64,000 nucleotides of DNA from a bacterium (GCA_026224825.1 JAMFRO010000079.1:1-64000), one strand, 5' to 3'. Counted from the stretch's first letter, positions 33,510 through 43,372 are shown. Translations and numbers: made by a program. The notes: a model not told the origin generated them from the letters alone.

Positions 33510-34236
33510 TGAAGAGTTTCAGCAGTTCAACCCAGTGGCGCTCCGCCGCCTCTGGGTTGAACACCGGTAAATCGCGCATGGTAAAACCGTGATACGCGCC
33601 TTCGTAGGTCTCAATCACATGCTCCACCTTGGCCGCCGTCAGCGCCTGTTCCAGCCTGGTCTTCTGCTCCTCGGGGAAGCTCGGGTCCTCGATGGAGGCC
33701 GCGACATAGACGCGGGCGGTGATGGCGTTGGCGAATTGATGCGGGCTGTCGGGGGCATCCGCCGCCAGATTGCCGCCGTGGAAAGAGGCGATGGCGGCGA
33801 ATTTATCCGGGAATGCCCCGGCGGCAGTGAGGGCGGCGTGGCCACCCATGCAATAGCCGGTGGCGCCGAATTTCTGGTCCTTCACCTCAGGCCGGGCGGT
33901 GAAGAATTCAATATAGGCGGCGGTGTCGCTGATCTTGCGTTCGCGGGTCAGGCTGTACACCCATTCCATCAGCTTGGCGCGTTTGTCCGGGTCGGCGAAA
34001 ATCGCCGGCGGGTCCATCTGCGGGTAGGGGCCGTAGCGGTAATAGGCGTCGGGCAGCAGCACGGCGTAGCCGGCATCGGCCAGGCGCTGGCCCAGCTCCC
34101 ACAACACCGGGCGGATGCCGAGCCCGTCCATGAAGACGATGACGCCGGGCCAGGGGCCGGAGCCGGTGGCCGGGGTGAAAAGAGAGGCCGGGGCGGTGCC
34201 GTCGCTGGTCGGGATTGTGAGTTCAAGCCGGGGCAT
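33493..34236 (-). CDS. Dienelactone hydrolase family protein
   Basis: A 247-residue alpha/beta hydrolase. The nucleophile motif is GYCMGGHAA (Cys, about 128), as in classical dienelactone hydrolase, with the expected late Asp and the His in YHGFTMRD. It probably hydrolyses a lactone or ester; whether it serves the ortho cleavage of chloroaromatics is not shown by its neighbours. It is convergent with the SDR gene. The 317 bases upstream to the RND adaptor contain no evident gene. Confidence 0.9.
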   Translation of the reverse strand: MPRLELTIPTSDGTAPASLFTPATGSGPWPGVIVFMDGLGIRPVLWELGQRLADAGYAVLLPDAYYRYGPYPQMDPPAIFADPDKRAKLMEWVYSLTRERKISDTAAYIEFFTARPEVKDQKFGATGYCMGGHAALTAAGAFPDKFAAIASFHGGNLAADAPDSPHQFANAITARVYVAASIEDPSFPEEQKTRLEQALTAAKVEHVIETYEGAYHGFTMRDLPVFNPEAAERHWVELLKLFSETLS

Positions 34237-34553
34237 GGTGCTTCCTTAAGTGGTGTTGGCGCGATGTTAAGCACTCGTGCAACCCGCCGCAAAGGGTGGA
34301 TTATGTTGCGCTGCGGCGAAAAATGGGGCATGTTACAGTCCAGTAACCCCGTTGCGGGCCAGGGCGTTGTGCGCCCCAGCAAAATAATCGAGCCAGCCAC
34401 GCTGTCCCTATTGAACAGCCCGCTGGCCGCCCTACTTATGTAGTGATCGATACACAATAGGTGCATGAAACCTCTGCTATCCGGCGCGCCGGAGCTTCAG
34501 GGGGTTTTGCGTTTAACGGCTTGTTACAACCGACTTTCTCTGGGTTAAACCAT
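34237..34553. other. Intergenic stretch between divergent hydrolase and efflux genes
   Basis: This 317-base gap holds no gene that I can support. It must carry the promoters of the dienelactone hydrolase gene and of the RND efflux operon. A sequence TTGAAC at about 34413 could be a -35 element, but no good -10 stands at the right distance. No operator palindrome stood out. Confidence 0.5.
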
Positions 34554-35765
34554 ATGTCCGATACCGCTCTCCGCCGCTTCAACAATCTCCGCTTCAACCG
34601 GCGCGGCCTGCTTGTGCTCGGCGCCATCGCGCTGGCAGCACTAGCGGCACTGGCCCATGCCGTGCTGGGCCCGCCGGCCCAGGCGTCGCTCAGCGCCCCA
34701 CCGCCGCCGGCGGTAACGGTGAGCCCGGCGCTGGTGACGCGCACCGCCGATTGGGCGAATTTCACCGGGCAGTTCAACCCGGTGAACAATGTTGAAATCC
34801 GCGCCCAGGTGAGCGGGTATTTGACCGAGATCGATTTCACCGACGGGCAGATTGTGCATAAAGGCGATCTGCTGTTCGTGATCGACCCGCGCCCCTATCA
34901 GATTCAACTGACGCAGGCGCAGGCTGCGGTTTTATCGGCCCAGGCGCAACTGGCCTTCGCGGCCAAGGAGACGCATCGCATCAGCGTGCTGCAGAATAGC
35001 GGTGCGGTGACGGTGGAGCAGTTGGACCAGCGCGTGCAGGAGCAGGCGGCGGCGCAGGCGGCTTTGGATACGGCGCAGGCGCAGGTGCAATCGGCACAGC
35101 TTAACCTGCAGTTCTGCCACATCACCGCACCCTTCAGCGGGCGCATCAGCACGCATCTCATGTCTATCGGCGGGCTGGTGGCGGGCGGGCCCTCGGCGGC
35201 GACACCGACCTTGCTGACCACCATTGTCTCGCTGGACCCGATCTATCTGGATTTCCAGATGAGCGAGGATGATTACCTGGCCTATGAGCATTACGTGCAC
35301 GAGGCACCGCCGGGAACGCAGGTGAGCAACATCGTGCAGGCGGGGTTGAGCGATGAGCCCGGCTACCCGCGTAACGGCACGCTGAATTTCGTGGATAATG
35401 CCATCGACCAGAGCAGCGGCACCATCCATGTGCGCGCCACCTTCGCCAACCCGGATCTGTTCATCACGCCCGGGGATTTCGCGCAGTTGCGCCTGCCCAT
35501 CGCGGCACCGCGCAATGTGTTGCTGGTGCCGGATTCCGCATTGCAGGCGGACCAGTCCAACCAGGTGGTGATGACGGTGGCGAAGGATGGCACGGTGGTG
35601 TCCAAGATCGTGACCACCGGCGCGCTGGTGAACGGGTTGCGCGAGATCGATAGCGGTATCGGGCCGGATGATAAGATCGTCATCAACGGGCTGATGCGCG
35701 CCTGGCCGGGTACGAAAGTAACGCCCGAGCCCGGCAAAATTACGGCTGCTTCCAGCACGGATTGA
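34554..35765 (+). CDS. RND efflux membrane fusion protein (AcrA/MexA-like)
   Basis: A 403-residue periplasmic adaptor. It has one N-terminal transmembrane or signal segment (about 19-38), a lipoyl half (RAQVSGYLTEIDFTDGQIV), an alpha-helical hairpin rich in Gln and Ala (about 120-185), the second lipoyl half (ITAPFSGRIS), a beta-barrel and a membrane-proximal domain with VPDSALQADQ. I start it at ATG 34554 (MSDTALRRF); upstream frame is not coding. It precedes the pump gene by 4 bases, forming a two-gene efflux operon that lacks an outer-membrane channel gene. Confidence 0.93.
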   Translation: MSDTALRRFNNLRFNRRGLLVLGAIALAALAALAHAVLGPPAQASLSAPPPPAVTVSPALVTRTADWANFTGQFNPVNNVEIRAQVSGYLTEIDFTDGQIVHKGDLLFVIDPRPYQIQLTQAQAAVLSAQAQLAFAAKETHRISVLQNSGAVTVEQLDQRVQEQAAAQAALDTAQAQVQSAQLNLQFCHITAPFSGRISTHLMSIGGLVAGGPSAATPTLLTTIVSLDPIYLDFQMSEDDYLAYEHYVHEAPPGTQVSNIVQAGLSDEPGYPRNGTLNFVDNAIDQSSGTIHVRATFANPDLFITPGDFAQLRLPIAAPRNVLLVPDSALQADQSNQVVMTVAKDGTVVSKIVTTGALVNGLREIDSGIGPDDKIVINGLMRAWPGTKVTPEPGKITAASSTD

Positions 35766-35769
35766 GATT

Positions 35770-38700
35770 ATGAAACTCTCGCATTTCTTCATCGAGCGGC
35801 CGATCTTCGCGATCGTCGTCAGCCTGTTCATCACCATTGCCGGTGCCGTGGCGTATTTCACGCTCTCGGTCGCGCAATATCCTGAGATCGTGCCGCCGAC
35901 CATCGCGGTGACGACCTCCTACCCCGGTGCCTCGGCCGATGTGGTGAGCCAGACGGTGGCGACGCCGCTGGAGCAGCAGATCAACGGTGTGGAAAACCTA
36001 CTGTATATGAGCTCGCAAGCCACCGGCGACGGCAAGCTCATCATTACGGTAACCTTCCGCCAGGGCTCGGATGTGGATACCGACCAGGTGCTGACGCAGA
36101 ACCGTGTGTCCGCAGCACTGGCACGGCTGCCGGACTCGGTGCAGCGCCAGGGTGTGACGGTGCAGAAGCAATCGCCGGATCTGCTGATGGTGGTGCATCT
36201 GATCTCGCCGAAAAACAGCAGGGATCTTCTGTATCTTTCCAATTATGCCACGCTGAGCGTGCGCGATACCTTGCTGCGCCAGCCCGGCGTGGGCGATGTG
36301 CAGGTTTTCGGCGCGCGCGACTACGCCATGCGGATATGGCTGGACCCGAACAAGGTGGCGGCGCGCGGGCTGACGGCCGATGAGGTTGTGGCGGCGTTGC
36401 GGGCGCAGAACCAGCAGGTTTCCGCCGGCGTGCTGGGCGAGCCGCCTGACCCGACGCATTCCGCCTTCCAGTTGAATGTGCAGACGCAAGGGCGGCTGAC
36501 CGATCCCTCGCAATTCGCCGACATCATCATAAAGACCGACGGCAACGGCCAGGTGACGCGGGTGCGCGATGTGGGCCGCGTGGAGCTGGGCAGCCAGGAT
36601 TATGGCGCGACCGGCTATCTCGATAACCAGGATGCCGTGCCGATTTTGATCTTCCAGCAGCCGGGCTCGAACGCCATTAAAACCGCGGATGGGGTGCGGG
36701 CGGCGATGCAGCAGCTCAGCCAAAATTTTCCGCCGGATCTGAAATACGACATCGTGTACGATACCTCGCGCTTCGTTGCGGAATCCGTGCATGATGTGTT
36801 CAAGACCATCCTCATTGCCGTTGGGCTGGTGGTGCTTGTCGTCATCGTGTTCCTGCAGACATGGCGGGCCTCGATCATCCCGATCATTGCCATTCCGGTC
36901 TCGCTCATCGGCACGTTTGGCGTGATGGCGCTGCTGGGGTTTTCGCTGAACAGTCTTTCACTCTTCGGGCTTGTGCTCGCGGTCGGTATCGTCGTGGATG
37001 ATGCGATTGTGGTGGTGGAGAATATTGAGCGAAACCTGAGCCTGGGGATGAGCCCGAAGGAAGCCGCGCATAAAACCATGGATGAGGTGGGCGGGGCGCT
37101 GATTGCCATTGCGCTGGTGTTGTGCGCGGTGTTTGTACCGTCCGCTTTCATCTCCGGCCTGCCGGGGCAGTTCTTCCGCCAGTTCGCGGCGACGATTTCG
37201 GCCTCCACCATCCTCTCCTGCTTCGTGTCGCTGACATTGAGCCCGGCACTTTGCGCGATATTGTTCAAAGCCCATGTTACCGGCGTGCATGTTACCGGCG
37301 CGCATGCCAGGCCGCGTGCACTTTTGCTGCGCCCGCTGTTTGGGTTTTTCGCCGCGTTCAATATCGGCTTTGAGTGGCTGTCGCGCCGCTATGGCATGGT
37401 CACCGCGAAGTTGACGCGCTTCACCTCCATCGTGCTGGTGGTGTATGCCGCATTGGTCGGGCTCACCGTGCTGCAGTTCCACCGCACCTCCACCGGGTTT
37501 ATTCCCAACCAGGACCAGGGGTATTTGAAAACCGCGGTGATCCTGCCGCCGGGCTCCTCGCTGGAGCGGACCGACGAGGTGGTGCGCAAGGTCTCGGCCA
37601 TCATGCTGCAAACGCCTGGTATTGCGCATACCGTGTCCTTCGGCGGGCTGGACCCGTTCACCTTCACCAACGCCTCCAATTCCGGCGCGATTTTCTCGGC
37701 CTTCGAGCCGTTTGCCACGCGCGATCCCAAGGGCGAGACGGCTGACGAAATTCTGGCGCAGCTACGCCAGAAGCTGGCCGGGATTCAGGATGCCTTCGTG
37801 GTCACCGTGGCGCCGGCACCTGTGCCTGGCATCGGCGATGCCGGCGGGTTCAAAATGGAGATCGAGGACCGGCAGAACCAGGGCTATACCGCGCTCAGCG
37901 GGGCGGTGCATGGTATGGCGGCGGCGGCCAGTAATGTGCCGGGGCTGGTGGGTGTGTTCACCGCCTTCAATGCGGATTCGCCGAACATCTTCGTCAATAT
38001 CGACCGGCAGAAGGCGGAGATGCTCGGCGTTTCACCGGACCAGGTGAACGATACGATGCAGGTCTATCTCGGCTCCGCCTATATCAACGACTTCAACTAC
38101 CTCGGCCGCACCTATGAGGTGACGGCGCAGGCGGATGGGCAGTTCCGCAACAATGTCGAGGATATCTCGCGGCTGGAGACGCGCAACAACCAGGGCCAGA
38201 TGGTGCCGATCGGCTCGGTGGCGCAGTTCAAGACGGTTACCGCACCGTATCGTGTGCCGCTGTACGATCTGTATCCCACGGCGGAGCTGGAGGGCAGCAC
38301 GCTGCCGGGCGTGTCGTCATCCTATGCGCTGGCGCAGATGGAGAAACTGGCAAAAGCCACGCTGCCGCCGGGCTTTGGCTATGAATGGACGGAGTTGGCC
38401 TATCAGGAGCAGCTCGCCGGCGATACCGCGATGTGGATTTTCGCCGCCTCGGTGCTGTTCGTGTTCCTGGTGCTGGCGGCGAATTACGAGAGCTGGCGGC
38501 TGCCGTTCGCAATCGTGCTGATCATGCCGATGTGCCTGCTGGCGGCGGTGACCGGGCTCGATTTCCGCGGGCTGGATGTGGATATCCTCACACAGATCGG
38601 CTTCATCGTGCTGATTGGTCTGGCGGCGAAGAATGCCATCTTGATCGTGGAATTCGCGCGCCAGGGCGAAGAGGAAGGCGCTGAGCCGCGCGAGGCCGCC

Positions 38701-38958
38701 ATCCATGCGGCGTCCACACGGTTGCGCCCCATCCTGATGACCTCGCTGGCCTTCCTGTTCGGCGTGCTGCCGCTGGTCACCGCCACGGGGGCGGGGGCGG
38801 AGATGCGCCAGTCTCTCGGCACGGCGGTATTCTCGGGCATGTTCGGTGTTACTTTGTTTGGTTTGCTCTTCACCCCGGTTTTTTATATTGTCGTGAGGAG
38901 AATGTTCCGCAAGGCGCCTATCGCGCATGCCGGAGCGCATAATGTGCCGGCGGAATGA
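35770..38958 (+). CDS. RND multidrug efflux pump (AcrB/MexB, HAE1 family)
   Basis: A 1062-residue proton-driven inner-membrane pump for hydrophobic and amphiphilic compounds. It starts FFIERPIFAIVVSLFITIAG, has the GLVLAVGIVVDDAIVVVENIER region with the paired Asp of helix 4 that carry protons, a Lys in helix 10 (GLAAKNAILIVEFA), and two large periplasmic loops. A short tandem HVTGVHVTGAHARP insertion (about 500) sits in the cytoplasmic linker between halves. It works with the adaptor upstream. The TetR gene 83 bases downstream is a likely regulator. Confidence 0.95.
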   Translation: MKLSHFFIERPIFAIVVSLFITIAGAVAYFTLSVAQYPEIVPPTIAVTTSYPGASADVVSQTVATPLEQQINGVENLLYMSSQATGDGKLIITVTFRQGSDVDTDQVLTQNRVSAALARLPDSVQRQGVTVQKQSPDLLMVVHLISPKNSRDLLYLSNYATLSVRDTLLRQPGVGDVQVFGARDYAMRIWLDPNKVAARGLTADEVVAALRAQNQQVSAGVLGEPPDPTHSAFQLNVQTQGRLTDPSQFADIIIKTDGNGQVTRVRDVGRVELGSQDYGATGYLDNQDAVPILIFQQPGSNAIKTADGVRAAMQQLSQNFPPDLKYDIVYDTSRFVAESVHDVFKTILIAVGLVVLVVIVFLQTWRASIIPIIAIPVSLIGTFGVMALLGFSLNSLSLFGLVLAVGIVVDDAIVVVENIERNLSLGMSPKEAAHKTMDEVGGALIAIALVLCAVFVPSAFISGLPGQFFRQFAATISASTILSCFVSLTLSPALCAILFKAHVTGVHVTGAHARPRALLLRPLFGFFAAFNIGFEWLSRRYGMVTAKLTRFTSIVLVVYAALVGLTVLQFHRTSTGFIPNQDQGYLKTAVILPPGSSLERTDEVVRKVSAIMLQTPGIAHTVSFGGLDPFTFTNASNSGAIFSAFEPFATRDPKGETADEILAQLRQKLAGIQDAFVVTVAPAPVPGIGDAGGFKMEIEDRQNQGYTALSGAVHGMAAAASNVPGLVGVFTAFNADSPNIFVNIDRQKAEMLGVSPDQVNDTMQVYLGSAYINDFNYLGRTYEVTAQADGQFRNNVEDISRLETRNNQGQMVPIGSVAQFKTVTAPYRVPLYDLYPTAELEGSTLPGVSSSYALAQMEKLAKATLPPGFGYEWTELAYQEQLAGDTAMWIFAASVLFVFLVLAANYESWRLPFAIVLIMPMCLLAAVTGLDFRGLDVDILTQIGFIVLIGLAAKNAILIVEFARQGEEEGAEPREAAIHAASTRLRPILMTSLAFLFGVLPLVTATGAGAEMRQSLGTAVFSGMFGVTLFGLLFTPVFYIVVRRMFRKAPIAHAGAHNVPAE

Positions 38959-39041
38959 GGATTATCCTCATGAGAGGCGCGCAGGGCAGGCACGGGGTGG
39001 GTGAGAGTTGACCGGACGATGGCGCGTATAATCTAGTAGGT

Positions 39042-39650
39042 ATGAAACAGAAACCTCTCAACCCCGGGCGGCCGCGCGCGTTTAATCGCGATGAGGCGCT
39101 GCACATCGCCATGAAATTGTTTTGCAAACATGGCTATGAGGGCGTCTCGATCGCGGATCTGACAGCGGCCATGAATATCTCCCCGCCAAGCCTGTATGCG
39201 GCGTTTGGCGATAAGGAGACGCTGTTCCGCGAGGCGCTGGCTCTGTACCAGCAGCGGCCGGACCTGCCGCAACTGGCAGCCTCGGGCAGCATACGCGAGC
39301 AGATGAAGGCGCTGCTGTACGATACCGTGCGCGCCGCCACCGACCCCAATTTTCCGGCCGGCTGCATGGTGAGCGCCGGCATGCTGGCCTGCCGCCCGGA
39401 GCATGAGGAGCTGGCGGACAGCATCGCGGGATTACGAACCGCGCGCTGCGACATGATCGCCTGCCACCTGCAGGATGCGGTGGCCAGCGGCGAACTGCCG
39501 GCGGATGCCGACACCAAGGCCATGGGCCGCTATGTGATGGCGGTGGCACAAGGTGTTGCGATTCAGGCGCATGATGGGGCGAGTGCCGAGGAGCTGTTCG
39601 CGCTGGTGGATGTCGCCTTACGCAACTGGCCGGGGGTTTTACCCGTATAG
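39042..39650 (+). CDS. TetR/AcrR-family regulator next to the RND pump
   Basis: A 202-residue TetR protein; the DNA-binding part reads RDEALHIAMKLFCKHGYEGV, SIADLTAAMNISPPSLYAAF and GDKETLFREAL. The C-terminal domain is helical with an unknown ligand. It follows the pump in the same direction and probably represses it. A TATAAT sits at 39027-39032, only 9 bases before the ATG, so the mRNA may be nearly leaderless if that box is used; no good -35 matches it. It is convergent with the Hint-domain gene, overlapping by 12 bases. Confidence 0.88.
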   Translation: MKQKPLNPGRPRAFNRDEALHIAMKLFCKHGYEGVSIADLTAAMNISPPSLYAAFGDKETLFREALALYQQRPDLPQLAASGSIREQMKALLYDTVRAATDPNFPAGCMVSAGMLACRPEHEELADSIAGLRTARCDMIACHLQDAVASGELPADADTKAMGRYVMAVAQGVAIQAHDGASAEELFALVDVALRNWPGVLPV

Positions 39651-42023
39651 CGCCACGGGCTCGGCCCAGGGCAGGCTGGCACCATCTGTGCTGCGGCGGA
39701 TGGTGATGGGGCCTGTTATGCTGGCGGGGGGCAAAAATTCGAAGCCGTGATGGCCGGTGCCGAAGCCGGCATCGCGGACATCGGCGCGGTAGAGATTGGC
39801 GAGCACCCGGCCGATGCGCGTGTCCCCGGCGTATATATCCAGGCAGACGGGCGTTTCCGGTGCTGTGCTGTCTTGCGCCCAGCCGGTGCAGATGTCGGGC
39901 CCAGCCTGGTCGATATAGCCGCGTAGCGGGCCGGTGGCGGGCGGTGCGGCGATGCCGGCGCGGGCGGCGAGGCGGCGCCGGATGGCATCGAGCTGGAAGC
40001 CTGTGTCCAGCCGCGGCAGGCATATATGTTCGGGCGCCTGGCCGTGCGGGTAGAGGGCGCGGTAGCTGGCGGCGTTGTGGAACTGGGCGCGGAAATATTC
40101 GCCCATGAAACTTTCCGCTGCTGCGTTTTCCGCGAAGATGATTTCGTGATTTTCCAGTTCGACATGGTAATAGGTAATCTGGTCGATCTGCCTGGCCTGG
40201 GTGATGCTGACGCCGTTGACGAGGCGCGCGGCATGGATCAGCGCGCCGTCGATGCACATGGCGTGGCCGGGCGAGACGTAGAGGTCGCGCGCGGGAATGT
40301 TCTCCTCCAGCGCGCCGGCTTTGATGCAGATGGGCAGCACTTTGGCGTGGTTGGCGAAGGGGGCGGCATAGCTGCGCGTGCCGATCCATTTCACCTTCTG
40401 CAAGCCGGCATGCAGGGTTTTGACAAGATCGCCGATCAGCAACGCTTCAACCTTGGTCTCGCCTTTGGCCGCGGCGATGCGCGTGCCCTGGGCGTAGCAG
40501 GTGACCTCGAAGGCGATGGCTTCCAGCCCGGTGAAGGCATCGTGGTGTGCTGCGAAGGTGGCGAGGGTTTCGCCTGCGGTATAGCGCACGTTGGTGAAGG
40601 TGGTGGTGCCGGCATCGGTGGTGATGGTGAGGCTGCTGGCGCCGTATTCCACGCTATCGACCTGGGTGCCCGCGAGTTCCAAAACATCACCGGTATGGAG
40701 ATCGCCGAACACGGCGCTGACCACTGAGCCGGGGGAGGCGAGTGCTATGGTGCCGCCATCGAGCGAGTAGCTGGGCATGGCCAAAGTTGTGAGATTGCTG
40801 ATGCTGCCGTGCAGTTCGACCATGCCGCCGCCGGAGACGTCGTATTCGTTGCCGGTATCGGCGCCGATTACATCGGTAAAAGCGTTGGCCCCGGCGGCCT
40901 CGATGAAGGCGCCGTTGCCGGTGATGCTGTTGATGATCAGCCGGGCGGCGGGCGAGCCGAGATAGGTATCGGATTCGATGACGTAATCGTTGTTGCTGGA
41001 GGGCAGCACCAGGTCGCCGATGGTGAGCGTATCCGCAACGGCGATGGCGCCTTGCGTGAGGTTGAGGATGCCGAGGGTGAGGTTGGCGATGTCGTCATAA
41101 CCGCCGGGGTTGCTGGCGGAGGAGATGCTGATATCGGCGACACCGCCATTGCCGGGAATGCCGTTGGTCCAGTTGGCGGCATCGCTCCATGTGTAGAACC
41201 CGAACCCATCCACCGTGCTGGTGCTGTTCTGCTCGAAGCTGGTGGCGGGGCTGCCGGTGAGGGTGATGGCCTCGAGCCCGGTGCTGGTATCGGCGCTGCT
41301 GGTGTAGCTGTAGAGCCCGTCCACATTGTTATAACGCACGTTGGTGAAAGTGGTTGTGCCGGCATCGGTGGCGATGGTCAGGCTGCTGGTGCCGTATTGC
41401 ACGCTTTCCACGGTGGTGCCCGCGAGTTCCAGCACGTCGCCGATGACGAGATCGCCGAGCACGGCGCTGACCACGGAGCCGGGCGAGGCGAGTGCTATGG
41501 TGCCGCCGTCGAGCGAGTAGCTGGGCATGGCCAAAGTTGTGAGATTGCTGATGCTGCCGTGCAGTTCGACCATGCCGCCGCCGGAGACGTCGTATTCATT
41601 GCCGGTATCGGTACCGAACACATCGGTAAAAGCGTTGGCCCCGTCGGCCTCGATGAAAGCGCCGTTGCCGGTGATGCTGTTGATGATCAGCCGGGCGGCG
41701 GGCGCGCCGAGATAGGTGTCGGATTCGATGGCGTAATCGTTGTTGTTGGAGGGCAGCACCAGGTCGTTGATGGTGAGGGTGCCGGCCACCGCGAGCGCGC
41801 CTTGCGTGAGGTCCAGCGTGCCGAGGGTGAGGGTGGCGATGTCGTCATAGCCGCCGGGGTTGCTGGCGGCGGAGATATCGAAATCGACGATGCTGTTGTT
41901 GGACGGGATGCCGTTGGTCCAGTTGGCGGCGTTGCTCCAGACGTAGAAACCGGACCCATCCACCAGGCTGGTGCTGACCTGTTGGAAGCTGGTCGTGGTC
42001 GGGGTGGGGCGAAGAATGGACAT
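39639..42023 (-). CDS. Hint-domain surface protein with two tandem beta repeats
   Basis: A 794-residue protein. Residues about 10-260 and 261-508 are two near-identical 250-residue units (NAANWTNGIP, IINSITGNGAFIEA, VELHGSISNLTTLAMPSYS) of predicted beta-helix adhesin type. From Cys509 a Hedgehog/Intein (Hint) domain begins: CYAQGTRIAAAKGETKVEAL, IGDLVKTL, KWIGTRSY, and later LYVSPGHAM and IFAENAAAESF. The last about 90 residues (GYIDQAGPDICTGWAQD) form a separate C-terminal module. Hint domains of this kind can self-process; the active Cys is present. I start it at ATG 42023 with AAGGAA about 8 bases upstream. There is no signal peptide, so export would need another route. Confidence 0.88.
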   Translation of the reverse strand: MSILRPTPTTTSFQQVSTSLVDGSGFYVWSNAANWTNGIPSNNSIVDFDISAASNPGGYDDIATLTLGTLDLTQGALAVAGTLTINDLVLPSNNNDYAIESDTYLGAPAARLIINSITGNGAFIEADGANAFTDVFGTDTGNEYDVSGGGMVELHGSISNLTTLAMPSYSLDGGTIALASPGSVVSAVLGDLVIGDVLELAGTTVESVQYGTSSLTIATDAGTTTFTNVRYNNVDGLYSYTSSADTSTGLEAITLTGSPATSFEQNSTSTVDGFGFYTWSDAANWTNGIPGNGGVADISISSASNPGGYDDIANLTLGILNLTQGAIAVADTLTIGDLVLPSSNNDYVIESDTYLGSPAARLIINSITGNGAFIEAAGANAFTDVIGADTGNEYDVSGGGMVELHGSISNLTTLAMPSYSLDGGTIALASPGSVVSAVFGDLHTGDVLELAGTQVDSVEYGASSLTITTDAGTTTFTNVRYTAGETLATFAAHHDAFTGLEAIAFEVTCYAQGTRIAAAKGETKVEALLIGDLVKTLHAGLQKVKWIGTRSYAAPFANHAKVLPICIKAGALEENIPARDLYVSPGHAMCIDGALIHAARLVNGVSITQARQIDQITYYHVELENHEIIFAENAAAESFMGEYFRAQFHNAASYRALYPHGQAPEHICLPRLDTGFQLDAIRRRLAARAGIAAPPATGPLRGYIDQAGPDICTGWAQDSTAPETPVCLDIYAGDTRIGRVLANLYRADVRDAGFGTGHHGFEFLPPASITGPITIRRSTDGASLPWAEPVALYG
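40497..41995 (-). repeat. Two about 750-bp in-frame tandem repeats in the Hint gene
   Basis: The segment around 41995-41246 and the one around 41245-40497 are highly similar; for example the block CTGGGCATGGCCAAAGTTG occurs at both 40771 and 41521, exactly 750 bases apart. The high DNA identity shows a recent duplication or ongoing homogenisation. Such repeats are prone to copy number change and assembly collapse. Confidence 0.85.
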
Positions 42024-42129
42024 GGGACGCTTCCTTGGTAGGGGCCTGGAGGCTGGTGTGAGGGCGCAGGCACGAAAGGATGTTTGTTGCGTTACAATAG
42101 GCCCAATCAAGGCTGCGGTACAAGTTGGC

Positions 42130-42375
42130 ATCCGGCCGGTGGAGCCCGCACAACCCTTGCGCGAAGGCCGGGTGGCGATTACCGGGGTAACGGCAACCTG
42201 CAATAATACCCCCGTAATAATACCATTGTCATAGCGTTCGGAACCGGGTACAATCACAGGCTGAACGCCTGTGCCGTGCCTGCCTGGAACTGCAACCGCG
42301 ACTGGCCCTATGCCGTGCACCGCTATAACGGCCATCAGGCGATCATCCTGCAAAATCTGCTGAACTTCGTATAGA
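42130..42375 (+). pseudogene. Possible frameshifted gene remnant
   Basis: In the 367-base gap before the membrane protein, one frame reads REGRVAITGVTATCNNTPVI, then meets a stop, and a second frame reads YNHRLNACAVPAWNC, then DWPYAVHRYNGHQAIILQNL, ending LNFV and TAG at 42373-42375. The amino-acid usage looks protein-like, but there is no start codon and no recognised family. A link to transglycosylase-like ends (RYNG) is a guess. It may be the tail of an old gene. Confidence 0.3.
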
Positions 42376-42390
42376 GAGAGGGGAAATGTG

Positions 42391-43371
42391 ATGAATTTTG
42401 GCACGACGCTAGATGTGGCGGTGGGGATATCCTTCACTTTTTTCCTGCTCGCGGCGATTGTGAGTTTCATCCAGGAATTCATTGCGGGGGTGTTCAAATG
42501 GCGCGGCACCTATCTCAATAAGGCCATCGACGTCATTCTGAATAATCGGCCGGATGCCAGCTACGCCTGGGGCAGCATTGGCGCCTGGTTCGTGGCGCAT
42601 TTTACACCCTGCGCGCCGAAGACGCAGGTTGTGGCGGGCAATCCGGCGGATAATCCGCCCAATGATGCGCTTGTCCAGAATATTGTGGCCAAAGTGCAGG
42701 CCCATCCATTGTTGCGCAATGGCGCAAATGATCTGCCTTCCTACGTGTCATCCGGCAATTTTGCCACAGCGTTGCTTACAGCACTGCGCGATGGATCAAG
42801 CCTGCCGGTATTCTCGCAGGTGGAAAATACGGTTGCCTTGTTGCCGCCGGGTGACCTCAGGCAGATCCTGCAGGGTTTCGTCACCACGGCCGGCAACGAC
42901 CTCGACAAATTGCATGCCTCCATCGAAAACTGGTTCGATGCCGAGATGGACCGGTTGAGCGGGCTATATAAGCGGGTGTCGCAATATATGATGCTGATCC
43001 TGGGCGCCATTGTCGTGCTGGCGCTGAACATCAACGCGCTGCATCTGGCGCAAGTGCTGTGGGTGGAAGCCCCGGTGCAGCGCGCCGCACTGGTGGCGCA
43101 GGCGAGTGCCGCCGTCAGCCAGTCCACAGCGGCTAATTTCATCGGCAATGTTCAAACCTCGCTGGGCGCGCTCAACAGCCTGGAACTGCCGTTCGGCTGG
43201 CATGCGGCGGCACAGCCTCTCACCACGGAGGGTGTGTTTGCCGCCATTGCCGGCTGGCTGCTGACGATTTTCGCCATCACTCTCGGCGCGCCGTTCTGGT
43301 TCGATATCGTGCAGAACCTCGTCAACCTGCGCAATGCCGGCCCCAAGCCGGCAAGCACGACAAGCGGGTAG
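42391..43371 (+). CDS. Membrane protein of unknown function
   Basis: A 326-residue protein with transmembrane helices at about 8-30, 205-225, and 285-305, and a large soluble middle region. The end reads LGAPFWFDIVQNLVNLRNAG, a phrase I have seen in uncharacterised bacterial membrane proteins. GAGAGGGG lies 7 bases before ATG 42391; a GTG directly before it is also possible. It is a single gene immediately upstream of the attL-like repeat at 43373, so it marks the native border of the islet. Confidence 0.75.
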   Translation: MNFGTTLDVAVGISFTFFLLAAIVSFIQEFIAGVFKWRGTYLNKAIDVILNNRPDASYAWGSIGAWFVAHFTPCAPKTQVVAGNPADNPPNDALVQNIVAKVQAHPLLRNGANDLPSYVSSGNFATALLTALRDGSSLPVFSQVENTVALLPPGDLRQILQGFVTTAGNDLDKLHASIENWFDAEMDRLSGLYKRVSQYMMLILGAIVVLALNINALHLAQVLWVEAPVQRAALVAQASAAVSQSTAANFIGNVQTSLGALNSLELPFGWHAAAQPLTTEGVFAAIAGWLLTIFAITLGAPFWFDIVQNLVNLRNAGPKPASTTSG

Positions 43372-43372
43372 G

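Noticed and set aside
40497..41995. Repeats in the Hint gene considered as a CRISPR or other array
   Set aside because: The unit is 750 bases, in frame and encodes near-identical protein; there are no short repeats with unique spacers.
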